Shown here one piece after another: positions 37,802-47,897 of a stretch of DNA of 59,833 nucleotides. Position numbers and translations under genes: made by a program. The notes beneath the pieces are model-generated. The model ran no database searches, was not told the origin of the DNA, and saw only the letters and a list, made by a program, of their open reading frames with translations. Source of the DNA: a virus; IMG/VR virus record IMGVR_UViG_3300020166_000002, positions 1 through 59,833 of that record. The stretch is one strand, 5' to 3'. The first letter of the stretch is position 1. The number at the start of each line of letters is the position of its first letter.

Positions 37802-40031
37802 TACCCTGTATAGAGTTTTACATAATTATGTACAACCAACCGTCCTCGCTAATAAAAACAAAGCGAAGAGTTGGACCTATGGCTATGATTTTAAAAATGA
37901 CCTTATCGTAATATCTAAAGATGGAACCGTTGGTGAAGTTATTGAGATTGAAGGATTAAAAATAGGACTACCAATTGCTCCAAAGGAGTGTCTTCAAAGA
38001 CACAAAAAAAAAGAGGAGCAGTATTGGGAACGTGTTGAAATCCCAAACGAGTTAAATAAAATTCAAACAATATTTCAATGGAACGAAAAGCCTTCTGAAT
38101 TCAAGGACAGATGGGTGGACTATATTGAGGAAGAGTTTGACAGGAGGGAGAATGGGGTATGGTTTATGAATAATGGAACCCCAACATATATAACAGGGTC
38201 TCATTATATGTACCTTCAATGGACAAGCATTGATGTTGGATACCCGGATTATCGTGAAGCCAATAGAATCCTGTATATACATTGGGAGGCTTGTAAGGCT
38301 GACAGTAGAAGTTTTGGACAGATATATCTAAAGATTAGACGTTCAGGATTTTCATTTATGTCTTCATCAGAGTGTGTAAACACAGGAACTCTTGCGAAAG
38401 ATGCAAGGGTTGGCATCTTGTCAAAGACAGGTGCTGATGCTAAGAAGATGTTTACGGATAAGGTTGTTCCAATTAATAGCCGATTACCATTTTTCTTTAA
38501 ACCGATTATGGATGGTATGGACAAACCTAAAACTGAATTAGCGTTTAGGATTCCTGCGGCAAAAATTACAAAAAAGAATATGTACAATGCAGACAACAAT
38601 GAGTTGTATGGATTGGATACCACTATAGATTGGAAGAATACAGACGACAACAGTTATGATGGTGAGAAGTTGTTGTTATTGGTTCACGATGAAAGTGGAA
38701 AGTGGATTAAACCAAATAACATTCAAAACAATTGGCGAGTAACAAAAACTTGTTTGCGTTTAGGTAGTAAGATTATAGGTAAGTGTATGATGGGTTCCAC
38801 CTCTAATGCGTTAGCAAAAGGTGGTGACAACTTTAAACAACTTTATGAGGACTCTAATGCGTTAAAGAGAAACTCAAATGGTCAAACCAAAAGCGGTATG
38901 TATTCTCTTTTCATTCCTATGGAATGGAATATGGAAGGATTTATTGACAGGTATGGTATGCCCGTGATGCATAAGCCCACCAATAACCCCATAATTGGAG
39001 TTGATGGTGGGAATATCCATCAAGGTGCAGTTGACTATTGGGAGAACGAGGTTGAGTCTTTAAAGAACGATGCCGATGCACTTAATGAATTCTACCGTCA
39101 GTTTCCTCGCACAACGTCTCACGCTTTCCGTGACGAAAGCAAGATGTCATTGTTCAATCTGACTAAGATATATCAGCAGATAGACTACAATGATTCATTA
39201 ATAAAAGAACACCATATGACTCGTGGGTCTTTTTCTTGGAAGGATGGTATAAAAGATTCAAAGGTTATTTTTAGTCCAAACAATAACGGAAGGTTTTCGA
39301 TTGGTTGGAATCCAAAAGCACATCTTCAGAATAATATAATTATAAGGAATGGTATTAAGTACCCGGGGAATGAGCACATAGGTGCATTCGGATGTGACAG
39401 TTATGATATTTCGGGTGTTGTTGGCGGTGGGGGTTCTAATGGTGCTCTTCACGGATTAACTACATATCATATGGAAGAAGCACCTGTCAATACTTTTTTC
39501 TTAGAATATATTGCTCGTCCTCAAACCGCAGAGATATTTTACGAAGAGGTTCTTATGGCTTGTGTATTTTATGGTATGCCAATTCTAATCGAGAACAACA
39601 AACCTCGTTTGCTTTACCATTTTAAAAATAGAGGCTACAGAGGGTTCTGTATGAATAGACCTGATAAAGCATATACAAACCTGTCAAAAACAGAAAAAGA
39701 ACTCGGAGGTATTCCGAATACGAGTGAAGATATTAAACAGGCACACGCTGCTGCAATAGAATCTTATATTGAAAAATATGTTGGCTTAGACTTAGATGGA
39801 AGTTATAGAGATATGGGGGATATGGGAGATATGATTTTTACCCGAACCTTGGAAGATTGGGCAAGGTTTGATATATCGAACAGAACCAAGCACGATGCCT
39901 CTATTAGTTCAGGGTTGGCTATTATGGCAACTCAGAAGGCTATGTATTTAAGCGAGAAAAAACAATCAAAAATAAAGATTAACTTTGCAAGGTATAGTAA
40001 TAAAGGAACAATAAGCGAAATTATTAGATGA
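37779..40031 (+). CDS. terL: Terminase large subunit
   Basis: A 750-residue packaging motor. The ATPase has a degenerate Walker A, R-R-S-G-F-S near 184, and Walker B L-L-L-V-H-D-E near 300. A nuclease half follows with G-C-D-S-Y-D near 538, I-E-N-N near 603 and K-H-D-A-S near 707 as candidate acidic sites. The N-terminal linker residues C-L-Q-R-H come from the palindrome at 37988. It hydrolyses ATP to drive DNA through the portal encoded next. Confidence 0.9.
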   Translation: MQKEGQDSTLYRVLHNYVQPTVLANKNKAKSWTYGYDFKNDLIVISKDGTVGEVIEIEGLKIGLPIAPKECLQRHKKKEEQYWERVEIPNELNKIQTIFQWNEKPSEFKDRWVDYIEEEFDRRENGVWFMNNGTPTYITGSHYMYLQWTSIDVGYPDYREANRILYIHWEACKADSRSFGQIYLKIRRSGFSFMSSSECVNTGTLAKDARVGILSKTGADAKKMFTDKVVPINSRLPFFFKPIMDGMDKPKTELAFRIPAAKITKKNMYNADNNELYGLDTTIDWKNTDDNSYDGEKLLLLVHDESGKWIKPNNIQNNWRVTKTCLRLGSKIIGKCMMGSTSNALAKGGDNFKQLYEDSNALKRNSNGQTKSGMYSLFIPMEWNMEGFIDRYGMPVMHKPTNNPIIGVDGGNIHQGAVDYWENEVESLKNDADALNEFYRQFPRTTSHAFRDESKMSLFNLTKIYQQIDYNDSLIKEHHMTRGSFSWKDGIKDSKVIFSPNNNGRFSIGWNPKAHLQNNIIIRNGIKYPGNEHIGAFGCDSYDISGVVGGGGSNGALHGLTTYHMEEAPVNTFFLEYIARPQTAEIFYEEVLMACVFYGMPILIENNKPRLLYHFKNRGYRGFCMNRPDKAYTNLSKTEKELGGIPNTSEDIKQAHAAAIESYIEKYVGLDLDGSYRDMGDMGDMIFTRTLEDWARFDISNRTKHDASISSGLAIMATQKAMYLSEKKQSKIKINFARYSNKGTISEIIR
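37988..38003. repeat. 16-bp palindrome, copy in the large terminase gene
   Basis: Exact copy, plus strand GTGTCTTCAAAGACAC, read as C-L-Q-R-H at about residues 71-75. It is the only in-gene copy using this frame. Confidence 0.95.
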
Positions 40032-42463
40032 AAGATGTTAAGATAAATATCACATCTGCAGGCTTCCCGAGTCAGTTTGTTTCAGACAAAGAAAAGGCTA
40101 CGGAAGAATTCGGTTTACAGATTGGGCAAGCCATTCAGTATGAGTGGTTTAGAAAAGATGGTAACGGGTGCAGATACTATGGTCAATGGAGAGACTTCCA
40201 TAGACTTAGATTGTATGCTCGTGGAGAACAATCAGTAGCAAAATACAAAAACGAATTAGCCGTTGATGGAGATTTATCTTATTTGAATATAGATTGGACT
40301 CCTGTTCCTGTTATACCAAAGTTTATTGACATCGTTGTAAATGGAATGTCTGATAGACTTTTCAAAGTAAAGGCATACGCACAAGATGCTATGTCTCAAG
40401 AAAAAAGAAGTGCTTATCAAGATATGATTGAAGGACAGATGGTTGCTAAACCAATCCTTCAGACTATTATGGATAAAACAGGAGCCAATCCTTTTGTTAC
40501 TGAACCTGAAGAACTTCCTAATAATGACGAAGAGTTAGCATTGTATATGCAACTCAACTACAAACCTGCAATTGAAATTGCGGAAGAGACTGCAATCAAC
40601 ACGATTTTTGATGCCAATCATTACGATGATATCAGAAAACAACTTGATTATGATATGACTGTACTTGGTGTTGCTATGGCTAAACACGAATTTCTAAAAG
40701 GAGATGGTGTCAAGTTGTCGTATGTAGACCCTGCAAATGTGGTGTATAGTTACACAGAAAGCCCTTACTTCAAAGATTGTTTCTATTGGGGTGAGATTAA
40801 GACGGTTCCTATTATTGACCTAAAAAAAATTGACCCATCACTAACCAATGAAGACTTAGAAGAGATATCTAAGTACAGTCAAAGTTGGTGGGACTATTTT
40901 AATGTAGCACAGTTTTATCAGAACGATATTTTCTATAGAGACACCGCTACGTTGATGTACTTCAACTATAAGACCACAAAAGAAATCGTATATAAGAAGA
41001 AGGTTTCTGATTCGGGTAATGTAAAAATGGTAGAGAAGGATGATTCATTCAACCCTCCTACCGAAATGATGCAAGAAGGAAACTTTGAAAGAGTTTCAAA
41101 AACTATTGACGTTTGGTATGAGGGTGTTATGGTTATGGGAACCAACTTCCTTTTAAAATGGGAGATGTCAAAGAATATGGTTCGACCTAAGTCTGCGACA
41201 CAACACGCTATGCCTAATTACGTAGCCTGTGCTCCAAGAATGTATAAGGGTGTTATAGAATCGTTGACACGAAGAATGATTCCGTTTGCAGACTTAATTC
41301 AAATTACGCACTTAAAACTGCAACAAGTTATTTCTCGTGTGGTCCCTGATGGTGTCTTTATTGATGCTGACGGTCTAAACGAGGTGGACCTTGGTACAGG
41401 TCAAGCATATAATCCTGAAGACGCACTGAGATTATACTTCCAAACGGGTAGTGTAATCGGTAGAAGTTTTACTCAGGACGGTGACTATAACAATGCAAGG
41501 GTTCCAATTACTCAACTAACTGCTAACTCAGGTGCTGCTAAAACACAAATGCTACTTGGAAACTATAACCACTATCTGAATCAAATCAGACAGGTTACAG
41601 GATTGAATGAAGCAAGAGATGCAAGTATGCCTGACCCTAACTCTTTGGTTGGTCTACAGAAGTTGGCTGCGTTAAACTCTAACACTGCTACACGACATAT
41701 TCTTGATTCAAGTCTGTATATGTATAGAACAATGGCTGAGTGTTTAACTTATAGAGTTGCAGATATTCTTGAGTACTCTGATTTTAGAGAAGAGTTTACT
41801 AATCAAATTGGTAAATACAACATTAATATCTTACATAGTATTAATGACCTCTATATTTATGACTTTGGCATTTTTATTGAAGTCGCTCCTGATGAAGAGC
41901 AAAGAGCACAACTTGAGCAGAACATTCAAATGGCATTATCTAAGGGAGACATTAATCTCGAAGATGCTATTGATATCAGGGAGATTAAAAACATCAAACT
42001 TGCTAATCAATTACTGAAGGCTAAGCGTAAGGCTAAGCAAGACAGAGAAGAGAAAATGCAAATGCAGCAACAAGCAATGCAGCAGCAGGCTCAGGTTCAA
42101 TCACAACAGATGGCTTCTGAAATGTCTATGCAAAAGTCTCAGATGGAACTTCAAGGTAAGATACAATTGAAGCAGGCTGAGATTGCTTTTGATATTGAGA
42201 AAATGAAGAACGAGGCTATGCTTAAATCTCAATTAATGCAACAGGAGTTCGATTTGAATATGCAGTTAAAAGGAATTGAGGTTCAGGGATTAGCCCAAAG
42301 AGAAAAAGAAAGAGAGAAAGCGAAGGCTGATAGAATTGGTATTCAAAATACTCAGCAATCCAAATTGATAAACCAAAGGAAAAATAATTTACCTCCTTTG
42401 AACTTTGAATCTAATGAAGATAGTTTAGATGGCTTTGATTTTGCGGAATTTAACCCACGATAA
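40028..42463 (+). CDS. Portal protein
   Basis: An 811-residue protein starting inside the terL stop (ATGA). It has a large alpha/beta body and a C-terminal Gln/Met-rich helical tail (repeated Q-Q-Q-A-M, about 675-730), followed by a Lys-rich coil, as in podovirus portals with long barrels. Position between TerL and scaffold supports the call. It forms the dodecameric DNA gate. Confidence 0.85.
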   Translation: MKDVKINITSAGFPSQFVSDKEKATEEFGLQIGQAIQYEWFRKDGNGCRYYGQWRDFHRLRLYARGEQSVAKYKNELAVDGDLSYLNIDWTPVPVIPKFIDIVVNGMSDRLFKVKAYAQDAMSQEKRSAYQDMIEGQMVAKPILQTIMDKTGANPFVTEPEELPNNDEELALYMQLNYKPAIEIAEETAINTIFDANHYDDIRKQLDYDMTVLGVAMAKHEFLKGDGVKLSYVDPANVVYSYTESPYFKDCFYWGEIKTVPIIDLKKIDPSLTNEDLEEISKYSQSWWDYFNVAQFYQNDIFYRDTATLMYFNYKTTKEIVYKKKVSDSGNVKMVEKDDSFNPPTEMMQEGNFERVSKTIDVWYEGVMVMGTNFLLKWEMSKNMVRPKSATQHAMPNYVACAPRMYKGVIESLTRRMIPFADLIQITHLKLQQVISRVVPDGVFIDADGLNEVDLGTGQAYNPEDALRLYFQTGSVIGRSFTQDGDYNNARVPITQLTANSGAAKTQMLLGNYNHYLNQIRQVTGLNEARDASMPDPNSLVGLQKLAALNSNTATRHILDSSLYMYRTMAECLTYRVADILEYSDFREEFTNQIGKYNINILHSINDLYIYDFGIFIEVAPDEEQRAQLEQNIQMALSKGDINLEDAIDIREIKNIKLANQLLKAKRKAKQDREEKMQMQQQAMQQQAQVQSQQMASEMSMQKSQMELQGKIQLKQAEIAFDIEKMKNEAMLKSQLMQQEFDLNMQLKGIEVQGLAQREKEREKAKADRIGIQNTQQSKLINQRKNNLPPLNFESNEDSLDGFDFAEFNPR

Positions 42464-42491
42464 ACGGTCTAAAACTATAACAATTTTTGAT

Positions 42492-42499
42492 TAACTTTG
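42492..42499 (+). promoter_or_regulatory. Bacteroidota-type promoter (-7 box TAACTTTG) before head genes
   Basis: TAACTTTG ends 20 bases before the scaffold ATG at 42520, and could give extra expression of scaffold and capsid. Confidence 0.55.
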
Positions 42500-42519
42500 T
42501 AACTTAAATTAAATCTAAT

Positions 42520-43629
42520 ATGGAATTTACAGTAAAATCAGTAGGCGAAGCGAAAGAGAAATCGGTTCAAGAAGTAGAACAAGAACTGCTTGAAAAGCAC
42601 GAGTCCTCTTTAAACGAGCCTAAAATAAAAGAAGAAGTAAACCCACAGGTTGACAATTCGCAAGAAGATGTAAACCTACAGGTTGACAAAGCAGAACCCT
42701 CAGAGTTAAGTGAGGAAGACGTTCTTTCATTTATAGGAAAAAAATACGGTAAGCAAATTAATTCCCTTGAGGAGTTGACCCGTGAAAGAGAAGAGTCAGA
42801 ACCTCTTCCTGAAGACGTGGCTGCTTACTTTAAGTATAAAAAAGAAACAGGAAGAAACATTGAAGACTTTATTAAACTTAATAGAGACCTTGATGAAGTA
42901 AATCCTGATAAGTTGCTTCGTGATTATCTTACCGAGACAGAGAAAGGTCTTGACGAGGAGGATATTCAATCTTTAATGGAAGACTATTCATATGACGAAG
43001 AGTTAGATGATGAGTCAACTATTAAGAAAACGAAGTTGGCTAAAAAGAAAATGGTCGCAAAAGCCAAAGAGTATTTTGAATCCCAAAAGGAAAAATACAG
43101 AATCCCTGCAGAGTCTGCAGGTAGTTCTATTTCCAAAGAAGATTCAGAAGCCTTGGAGGATTATAGACAATATGTTCAAGAGTCAGTGTCATTAAGTGAG
43201 CAACTCCAAAAACGAGAGCAGTGGTTTAAAGACAAGACAGGTGAAGTATTCGGTAGTGAGTTCAAAGGTTTTGAGTTTGCGTTAGACGATAAAAAACTTG
43301 TTTATGTTCCCGGAGATGGACAGGAAATGTTGAAAGTACATCAAGACCCTACAAACTTTACGAGAAAGTTTATTGGGGAGGATGGTCTTCTAACAGACCC
43401 TGTTGGTTATCACAAAGCATTGGCGGTTGCAATGAATCCTGAAAAATTTGCTAAGTTCTTTTATGAGCAAGGCAAGTCGGAGGCGGTTGATGATGTTATG
43501 AGAAAGACAAAAAATATTGATATGTCTACTCGTAATGTCCCACAAAACCTCAACACAGGAGGAACAACCATTCGAGCAGTAAGCCAAGACTCAGGTCGAG
43601 GTTTACGAATTAAAAGTAACAAAAACTAA
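42520..43629 (+). CDS. Head scaffolding protein, putative
   Basis: A 369-residue acidic, charged, largely helical protein (E-E-V-N-P-Q-V-D-N-S-Q-E-D-V) with low hydrophobicity. It is placed immediately before the major capsid gene, the standard place and composition of a scaffold. The C-terminus is basic (G-R-G-L-R-I-K-S-N-K-N), which could bind the capsid protein. Confidence 0.75.
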   Translation: MEFTVKSVGEAKEKSVQEVEQELLEKHESSLNEPKIKEEVNPQVDNSQEDVNLQVDKAEPSELSEEDVLSFIGKKYGKQINSLEELTREREESEPLPEDVAAYFKYKKETGRNIEDFIKLNRDLDEVNPDKLLRDYLTETEKGLDEEDIQSLMEDYSYDEELDDESTIKKTKLAKKKMVAKAKEYFESQKEKYRIPAESAGSSISKEDSEALEDYRQYVQESVSLSEQLQKREQWFKDKTGEVFGSEFKGFEFALDDKKLVYVPGDGQEMLKVHQDPTNFTRKFIGEDGLLTDPVGYHKALAVAMNPEKFAKFFYEQGKSEAVDDVMRKTKNIDMSTRNVPQNLNTGGTTIRAVSQDSGRGLRIKSNKN

Positions 43630-43647
43630 AACTAAAAAACAAAAAAA

Positions 43648-45081
43648 ATGGCAGTTCAATCCGTTCCGGGATATCAGTTGCAGCCGAGTGCACAACAGGT
43701 CCCTTTAAAATCAAACTACATTACCAACTTTGATTTCTTGAATCAGTATCTTCCTGATACCTATGAGAAAGAATTCGAGCGTTACGGTAATCGTACAGTT
43801 GCATCTTTCCTACGTATGGTAGGAGCAGAGATGCCTTCTAATTCTGACCTTATCAAATGGGCAGAGCAAGGTCGTCTTCATACTAAGTATGTTGATTGTA
43901 CCACTACAGTTCTTGCAGGTTCTGCAGTAGCAACTTTCACTGTTAATGATGTCTTGATTCCTGCATTTGTAAATGCTGCTTCAGGTTCTATCGCTATCCG
44001 TGTAGGGCAGACGCTTATGATTACCGCTAATGCAGGTGGTGCAAACCACAAAGCAATCGTTACTGCAGTTGATACTGCTCTTAAAACGTTTGACGTAGCG
44101 TTCTACGATGCTGCAGGTATCACTAATGCTTCTGCTGCTGACAAGTGGACAGTATTTATCTATGGTTCTGAATTCAAAAAAGGAACTAATGGAATGATTG
44201 GTTCTTTGGAGTCTGACGATGAAATCTTCGAGAACTCTCCTATCATCATCAAAGACAAGTACGCAGTATCAGGTTCTGATATGGCTCAAATCGGATGGGT
44301 AGAAGTAACCACTGAGAATGGTGCTTCAGGTTACCTTTGGTATTTGAAGTCAGAGCACGAGACTCGTCTTCGTTTTGATGACTACTTGGAGACTTCTATG
44401 ATTGAAGCAGTTCCTGCTGAAACAGGTTCAGGTGCAGCATCTGCAGCCGGAGACGTTGGTAACAAAGGTTCACAAGGTATCTTCTACGTTGTTAACTTGC
44501 GTGGTAACGTATGGGGCGGTGGTTATCCTGTAACTCTTGCCGACTTTGATACTATCGTATCTCGTTTGGACAAGCAAGGTTCTATCGAAGAGAACGTAAT
44601 CTTTGTTGACAGAAACTTTAGTTTCTCTATTGACGATATGTTGGCTGCTCAAAACTCTTACGGTGCGGGTGGTTCTTCTTATGGTCTTTTTGAAAACGAT
44701 AAGGATATGGCTCTTAACTTGGGCTTCACCGGATTCCGTAGAGGTTATGATTTCTACAAGTCTGATTGGAAATACTTGAACGACCCAACTATGCGTGGAG
44801 GTCTTCCTTCTGTTGCAGGTTCAGGTAAAGTAAGCGGTTTGTTGGTTCCTGCGGGTTCTACTACTGTATATGACCAAATCCTTGGTAAGAACGCTAAGCG
44901 TCCTTTCCTACACGTGCGTTACCGTGCTTCAGAAACTGAAGACAGACGTTACAAAACTTGGATTACAGGTTCTGCAGGTGGTGCTGAAACTTCTGACCTT
45001 GACGCAATGGAGGTTAACTTCTTGTCTGAAAGAGCAGTATGTACTTTAGGTGCTAACAACTTCTTCTTGTTCCAAAACTAA
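43648..45081 (+). CDS. Major capsid protein
   Basis: A 477-residue protein starting M-A-V-Q-S-V-P-G-Y-Q-L-Q, with balanced composition, many Gly/Ala/Tyr and G-Y-L-W-Y-L-K-S-E-H-E-T-R. It follows the scaffold, has an A-rich leader typical of strong Bacteroidota translation, and is followed by a strong terminator. The family resembles capsid proteins of Bacteroidota short-tailed phages; the HK97-type fold is inferred, not seen. Confidence 0.85.
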   Translation: MAVQSVPGYQLQPSAQQVPLKSNYITNFDFLNQYLPDTYEKEFERYGNRTVASFLRMVGAEMPSNSDLIKWAEQGRLHTKYVDCTTTVLAGSAVATFTVNDVLIPAFVNAASGSIAIRVGQTLMITANAGGANHKAIVTAVDTALKTFDVAFYDAAGITNASAADKWTVFIYGSEFKKGTNGMIGSLESDDEIFENSPIIIKDKYAVSGSDMAQIGWVEVTTENGASGYLWYLKSEHETRLRFDDYLETSMIEAVPAETGSGAASAAGDVGNKGSQGIFYVVNLRGNVWGGGYPVTLADFDTIVSRLDKQGSIEENVIFVDRNFSFSIDDMLAAQNSYGAGGSSYGLFENDKDMALNLGFTGFRRGYDFYKSDWKYLNDPTMRGGLPSVAGSGKVSGLLVPAGSTTVYDQILGKNAKRPFLHVRYRASETEDRRYKTWITGSAGGAETSDLDAMEVNFLSERAVCTLGANNFFLFQN

Positions 45082-45096
45082 GAGGAAAACAAAATC

Positions 45097-45131
45097 GGGG
45101 GGGTGTCTTCAAAGACACTCTCCCTTTTTTT
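45097..45131 (+). terminator. Terminator after the capsid gene, built on the palindrome (45103-45118)
   Basis: The exact palindrome is extended by GGGGGG on the left and TCTCCC on the right to a 12-bp stem with some G-U pairs, followed by seven Ts. It lies 16 bases after the capsid stop. This is the clearest case of the palindrome acting as a terminator. Confidence 0.9.
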
Positions 45132-45169
45132 CTTAATAAATCTAATTCTAATTCTAATTATATCTAAAA

Positions 45170-45916
45170 ATGAAAAACAAAGTAAACGTAGCAACCGATA
45201 AGGTCTACAAACTCGTAAAAGATTCGGCTCCATTGTCTTATATGCTGCCGACACGACACACTGCACAATTCCCTTTATTGTATTTTGATGAAGAAGCCGG
45301 GGTAAACCGTGCCCTTCGTTATGCACGAAACCAAAAATCACCTTTCGAGGATGAGCAAGATGGGAACGTGGTATTGGAACCAATCATCTTTGAAGATGGA
45401 TTCCTTAGTGTTCCAAGAACAAATCCTGTACTCCAACAATTCCTTTTCTACCATCCATCTAATGGTATGGCATTTCAAGAGGTTAACGAGGAACGTGATG
45501 CAACTGCTGAAGTCGACAGACTTAATGCTGAGGTTGATGCGTTACTTGCAGCCCGTGACTTGAAAGTAGAACAAGTTGAAATGATTTCACGAGTACTATT
45601 CAATAGAGATGTTACTAAGATTTCGACATCTGAATTACGCAGAGATATATTGGTTTATGCTAAGAATCGACCTGCTGAATTTCTTGATATCGTTAATGAC
45701 CCTACATTAAAATTACAAGCAACCGTTTCCTTGTTATTTGAAAAAGGCTTTTTAGCATTTAGAAAAAACCAAAAAGAAGTTTGGTTTAACACAAACACAA
45801 ATAAAACCAAGATGCTAAATGTCCCTTATGGAGAAGACCCAATGTTTATTGTTTCGTCTTTTCTACAGTCGGACGAGGGCATAGAAAACTATAAATTACT
45901 TGAGAAACTCTTGTAA
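45170..45916 (+). CDS. Virion-associated protein, 248 aa
   Basis: Contains L-S-Y-M-L-P-T-R-H-T near 25, F-L-F-Y-H-P-S-N-G near 92, and a helical middle (E-V-D-R-L-N-A-E-V-D-A-L-L). It follows the capsid gene in its own transcription unit. In related phages this position holds a head-associated or internal protein. Exact role unknown. Confidence 0.55.
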   Translation: MKNKVNVATDKVYKLVKDSAPLSYMLPTRHTAQFPLLYFDEEAGVNRALRYARNQKSPFEDEQDGNVVLEPIIFEDGFLSVPRTNPVLQQFLFYHPSNGMAFQEVNEERDATAEVDRLNAEVDALLAARDLKVEQVEMISRVLFNRDVTKISTSELRRDILVYAKNRPAEFLDIVNDPTLKLQATVSLLFEKGFLAFRKNQKEVWFNTNTNKTKMLNVPYGEDPMFIVSSFLQSDEGIENYKLLEKLL

Positions 45917-45924
45917 CCCTAAGA

Positions 45925-45958
45925 CCCCTTCCCGAAAAGAAGGGGTTCTTTTTTTTTA
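45925..45958 (+). terminator. Rho-independent terminator
   Basis: CCCCTTC and GAAGGGG form a perfect stem around a seven-base loop, followed by TTC and a run of nine Ts. It ends the 45170 gene and directly precedes a promoter. Confidence 0.9.
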
Positions 45959-45959
45959 T

Positions 45960-45967
45960 TATCTTTG
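45960..45967 (+). promoter_or_regulatory. Bacteroidota-type promoter (-7 box TATCTTTG)
   Basis: TATCTTTG lies right after the terminator T-run and 15 bases before the ATG at 45983, starting the connector and tail transcript. Confidence 0.7.
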
Positions 45968-45982
45968 TAAAAAGGTTTACAG

Positions 45983-46966
45983 ATGATTAACTCAGTTAGA
46001 AACACGGTTCTGTCTGTACTGAATAAAAATAATTACGGATATATTTCGCCTTCTGATTTCAATTTATTTGCAAAGCAGGCACAGTTAGATTTATTTGAGA
46101 CTTATTTCTATCAGTACAATTATCAGATAAATAAAGAAAATGCCCGCCAATCAGGTACGGGCTATGCCGACATTAGAAAGGCAATGGAGGAGTTGATTGA
46201 GGTATTCTCTGTTTACAATCCATTATCAAGAACTACTGTACCACCAACGGTATCAAATATATACAGTCTTCCATCACCTACAACTACAGGAGATGATTAC
46301 TATTTATTGAATAAAGTATTAGTGTTCCCTGAAATAGTTACAAGCGGAACAACTACAGGTACTGTAGGTAGTGGTCAAAACATTATAGATTCTAACGCTA
46401 CATTTATTACTGATAGTGTTTCGGCAGGAGATGTTGTTGGATTTGTTAGCAGTGGAATCACTCAATACGTAACTGTTATTAGCGTAAACAGTCAGACAAG
46501 TATTACGACTACACAAAGTGTTGTGTCTTCGAACCCTTGGAATGCAATCGGAATTTCTTATGTAATCTACGATTCAAAACAAGAAGAGGCTGAGAAGGTA
46601 TCTCATAGTAAAATAACTATGTTAAACAACTCGCTTTTAACTAAACCGAATTTAACCTTCCCTGCTTATACGCAAGAAGGCAATACGTTGTTTGCTTACC
46701 CTAATACCATTACCAATGTAGGGCAGGTATCATCTCAGTACATCAGGTATCCCAAAGACCCTAAGTGGACATTTATCACTTTGGTTAGTGGAGAACCTGC
46801 ATTTGACCAATCACAACCTGATTATCAGGATTTTGAATTGCCACTTGATTGTGAATCTGATTTGATTAATAAGATACTTCAGTACGCAGGTATGTCTATA
46901 CGTGAGATTGCTGCGGTTCAGTTTGGACAGGGTCTTGAACAAATGGATAACCAACAACAACAATAA
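45983..46966 (+). CDS. Neck/ring or head-tail connector protein, putative, 327 aa
   Basis: Opens S-V-R-N-T-V-L-S-V-L-N-K-N-N-Y-G-Y-I-S-P-S-D-F, a start pattern I associate with neck proteins of Bacteroidota podoviruses. The middle is beta-rich with repeated T-T-G-T-V-G-S-G, followed by a helical end and Gln tail. Position before another connector and a giant tail protein supports a ring-protein role. Confidence 0.6.
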   Translation: MINSVRNTVLSVLNKNNYGYISPSDFNLFAKQAQLDLFETYFYQYNYQINKENARQSGTGYADIRKAMEELIEVFSVYNPLSRTTVPPTVSNIYSLPSPTTTGDDYYLLNKVLVFPEIVTSGTTTGTVGSGQNIIDSNATFITDSVSAGDVVGFVSSGITQYVTVISVNSQTSITTTQSVVSSNPWNAIGISYVIYDSKQEEAEKVSHSKITMLNNSLLTKPNLTFPAYTQEGNTLFAYPNTITNVGQVSSQYIRYPKDPKWTFITLVSGEPAFDQSQPDYQDFELPLDCESDLINKILQYAGMSIREIAAVQFGQGLEQMDNQQQQ

Positions 46967-46972
46967 TAGGCA

Positions 46973-47896
46973 ATGGCATATATATCTCAATATCAGTATT
47001 ACGAAAACGGAGGGAATCCCCCTCAAGACGCTAATTGGGGTTCGTACCAATATGTATCTCTATACGACATCGTTAACAATTTTATGTTAATGTATGCGGG
47101 AAATCATAGTCTAATCAATAACGAAGAAAGGTTTAAGGTTTTGTTTCACGCAAAACGTGCTATTCAAGAACTAAACTATGATGCGTTTAAAGAGATTAAA
47201 GTTTTAGAACTTAGTGTGGATGACCAACTAAGATATATCCTTCCCTCAGACTACGTCAATTGGGTTCGTATATCTATACAAAGAGATGGCATACTATACC
47301 CTTTAAGTGAAAACATTCAAACCAATTGGTCTTCTGCTTATCTTCAAGATAATACAGGGCAGATTTTGTTTGACCAAGACGGAAACGCTTTGTCTCCTCA
47401 ATACTCTGAATTAGACTACAGAAGAATATTTTCTATACAACCAACCATCTATCTAAATTCCCTATCTCCTTTCAACGGAAGTATGGGGTATAATGATGAT
47501 GGGAATTGGTATTTCACAAGAGGTGTAGGGGCGAGGTTTGGTTTAAATACCGAAACCGCAAACGCAAATCCTACGTTTAAGATTAATTCAAAGGGCGGAG
47601 TAATTAATTTTAGTTCAGGAATACAAGATGAATTGGTAGTTCTTGAATATGTGTCGGACGGTATGGAAAACGGCAATGACAGTTACGTAACTGTCAACAA
47701 ACTATTTGAAGACTATGTTTACGCAGCCATTGAATTTGCTATTTTAAACTCTAAGTTCGGAGTACAAGAGTACGTTGTTAATAGAGCAAGAAAGAGAAAA
47801 TCCGCTTTGCTTAGGAACGCAAAGATTAGGATTAGTAATATTCATCCGGGAAGATTATTGATGAATCTAAGAGGACAAAACAAGTGGCTCAAGTAA
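46973..47896 (+). CDS. Head-tail connector/tail tubular-like protein, 307 aa
   Basis: Contains F-H-A-K-R-A-I-Q-E-L-N-Y-D, then L-R-Y-I-L-P-S-D-Y-V-N-W-V-R and Y-A-A-I-E-F-A-I-L. The 'helix, then L-P-x-D-Y-V-x-W' order is typical of adaptor proteins that sit under the portal (T7 gp11 or crAss-like ring proteins). It ends one base before the giant tail gene begins. Confidence 0.65.
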   Translation: MAYISQYQYYENGGNPPQDANWGSYQYVSLYDIVNNFMLMYAGNHSLINNEERFKVLFHAKRAIQELNYDAFKEIKVLELSVDDQLRYILPSDYVNWVRISIQRDGILYPLSENIQTNWSSAYLQDNTGQILFDQDGNALSPQYSELDYRRIFSIQPTIYLNSLSPFNGSMGYNDDGNWYFTRGVGARFGLNTETANANPTFKINSKGGVINFSSGIQDELVVLEYVSDGMENGNDSYVTVNKLFEDYVYAAIEFAILNSKFGVQEYVVNRARKRKSALLRNAKIRISNIHPGRLLMNLRGQNKWLK

Positions 47897-47897
47897 T

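Noticed and set aside
45385-45398. CATCTTTGAAGATG, a palindrome resembling the 16-bp element
   Set aside because: Its arms differ at more than one position (CATCTT, not GTGTCTT). It is a chance similarity in coding sequence.
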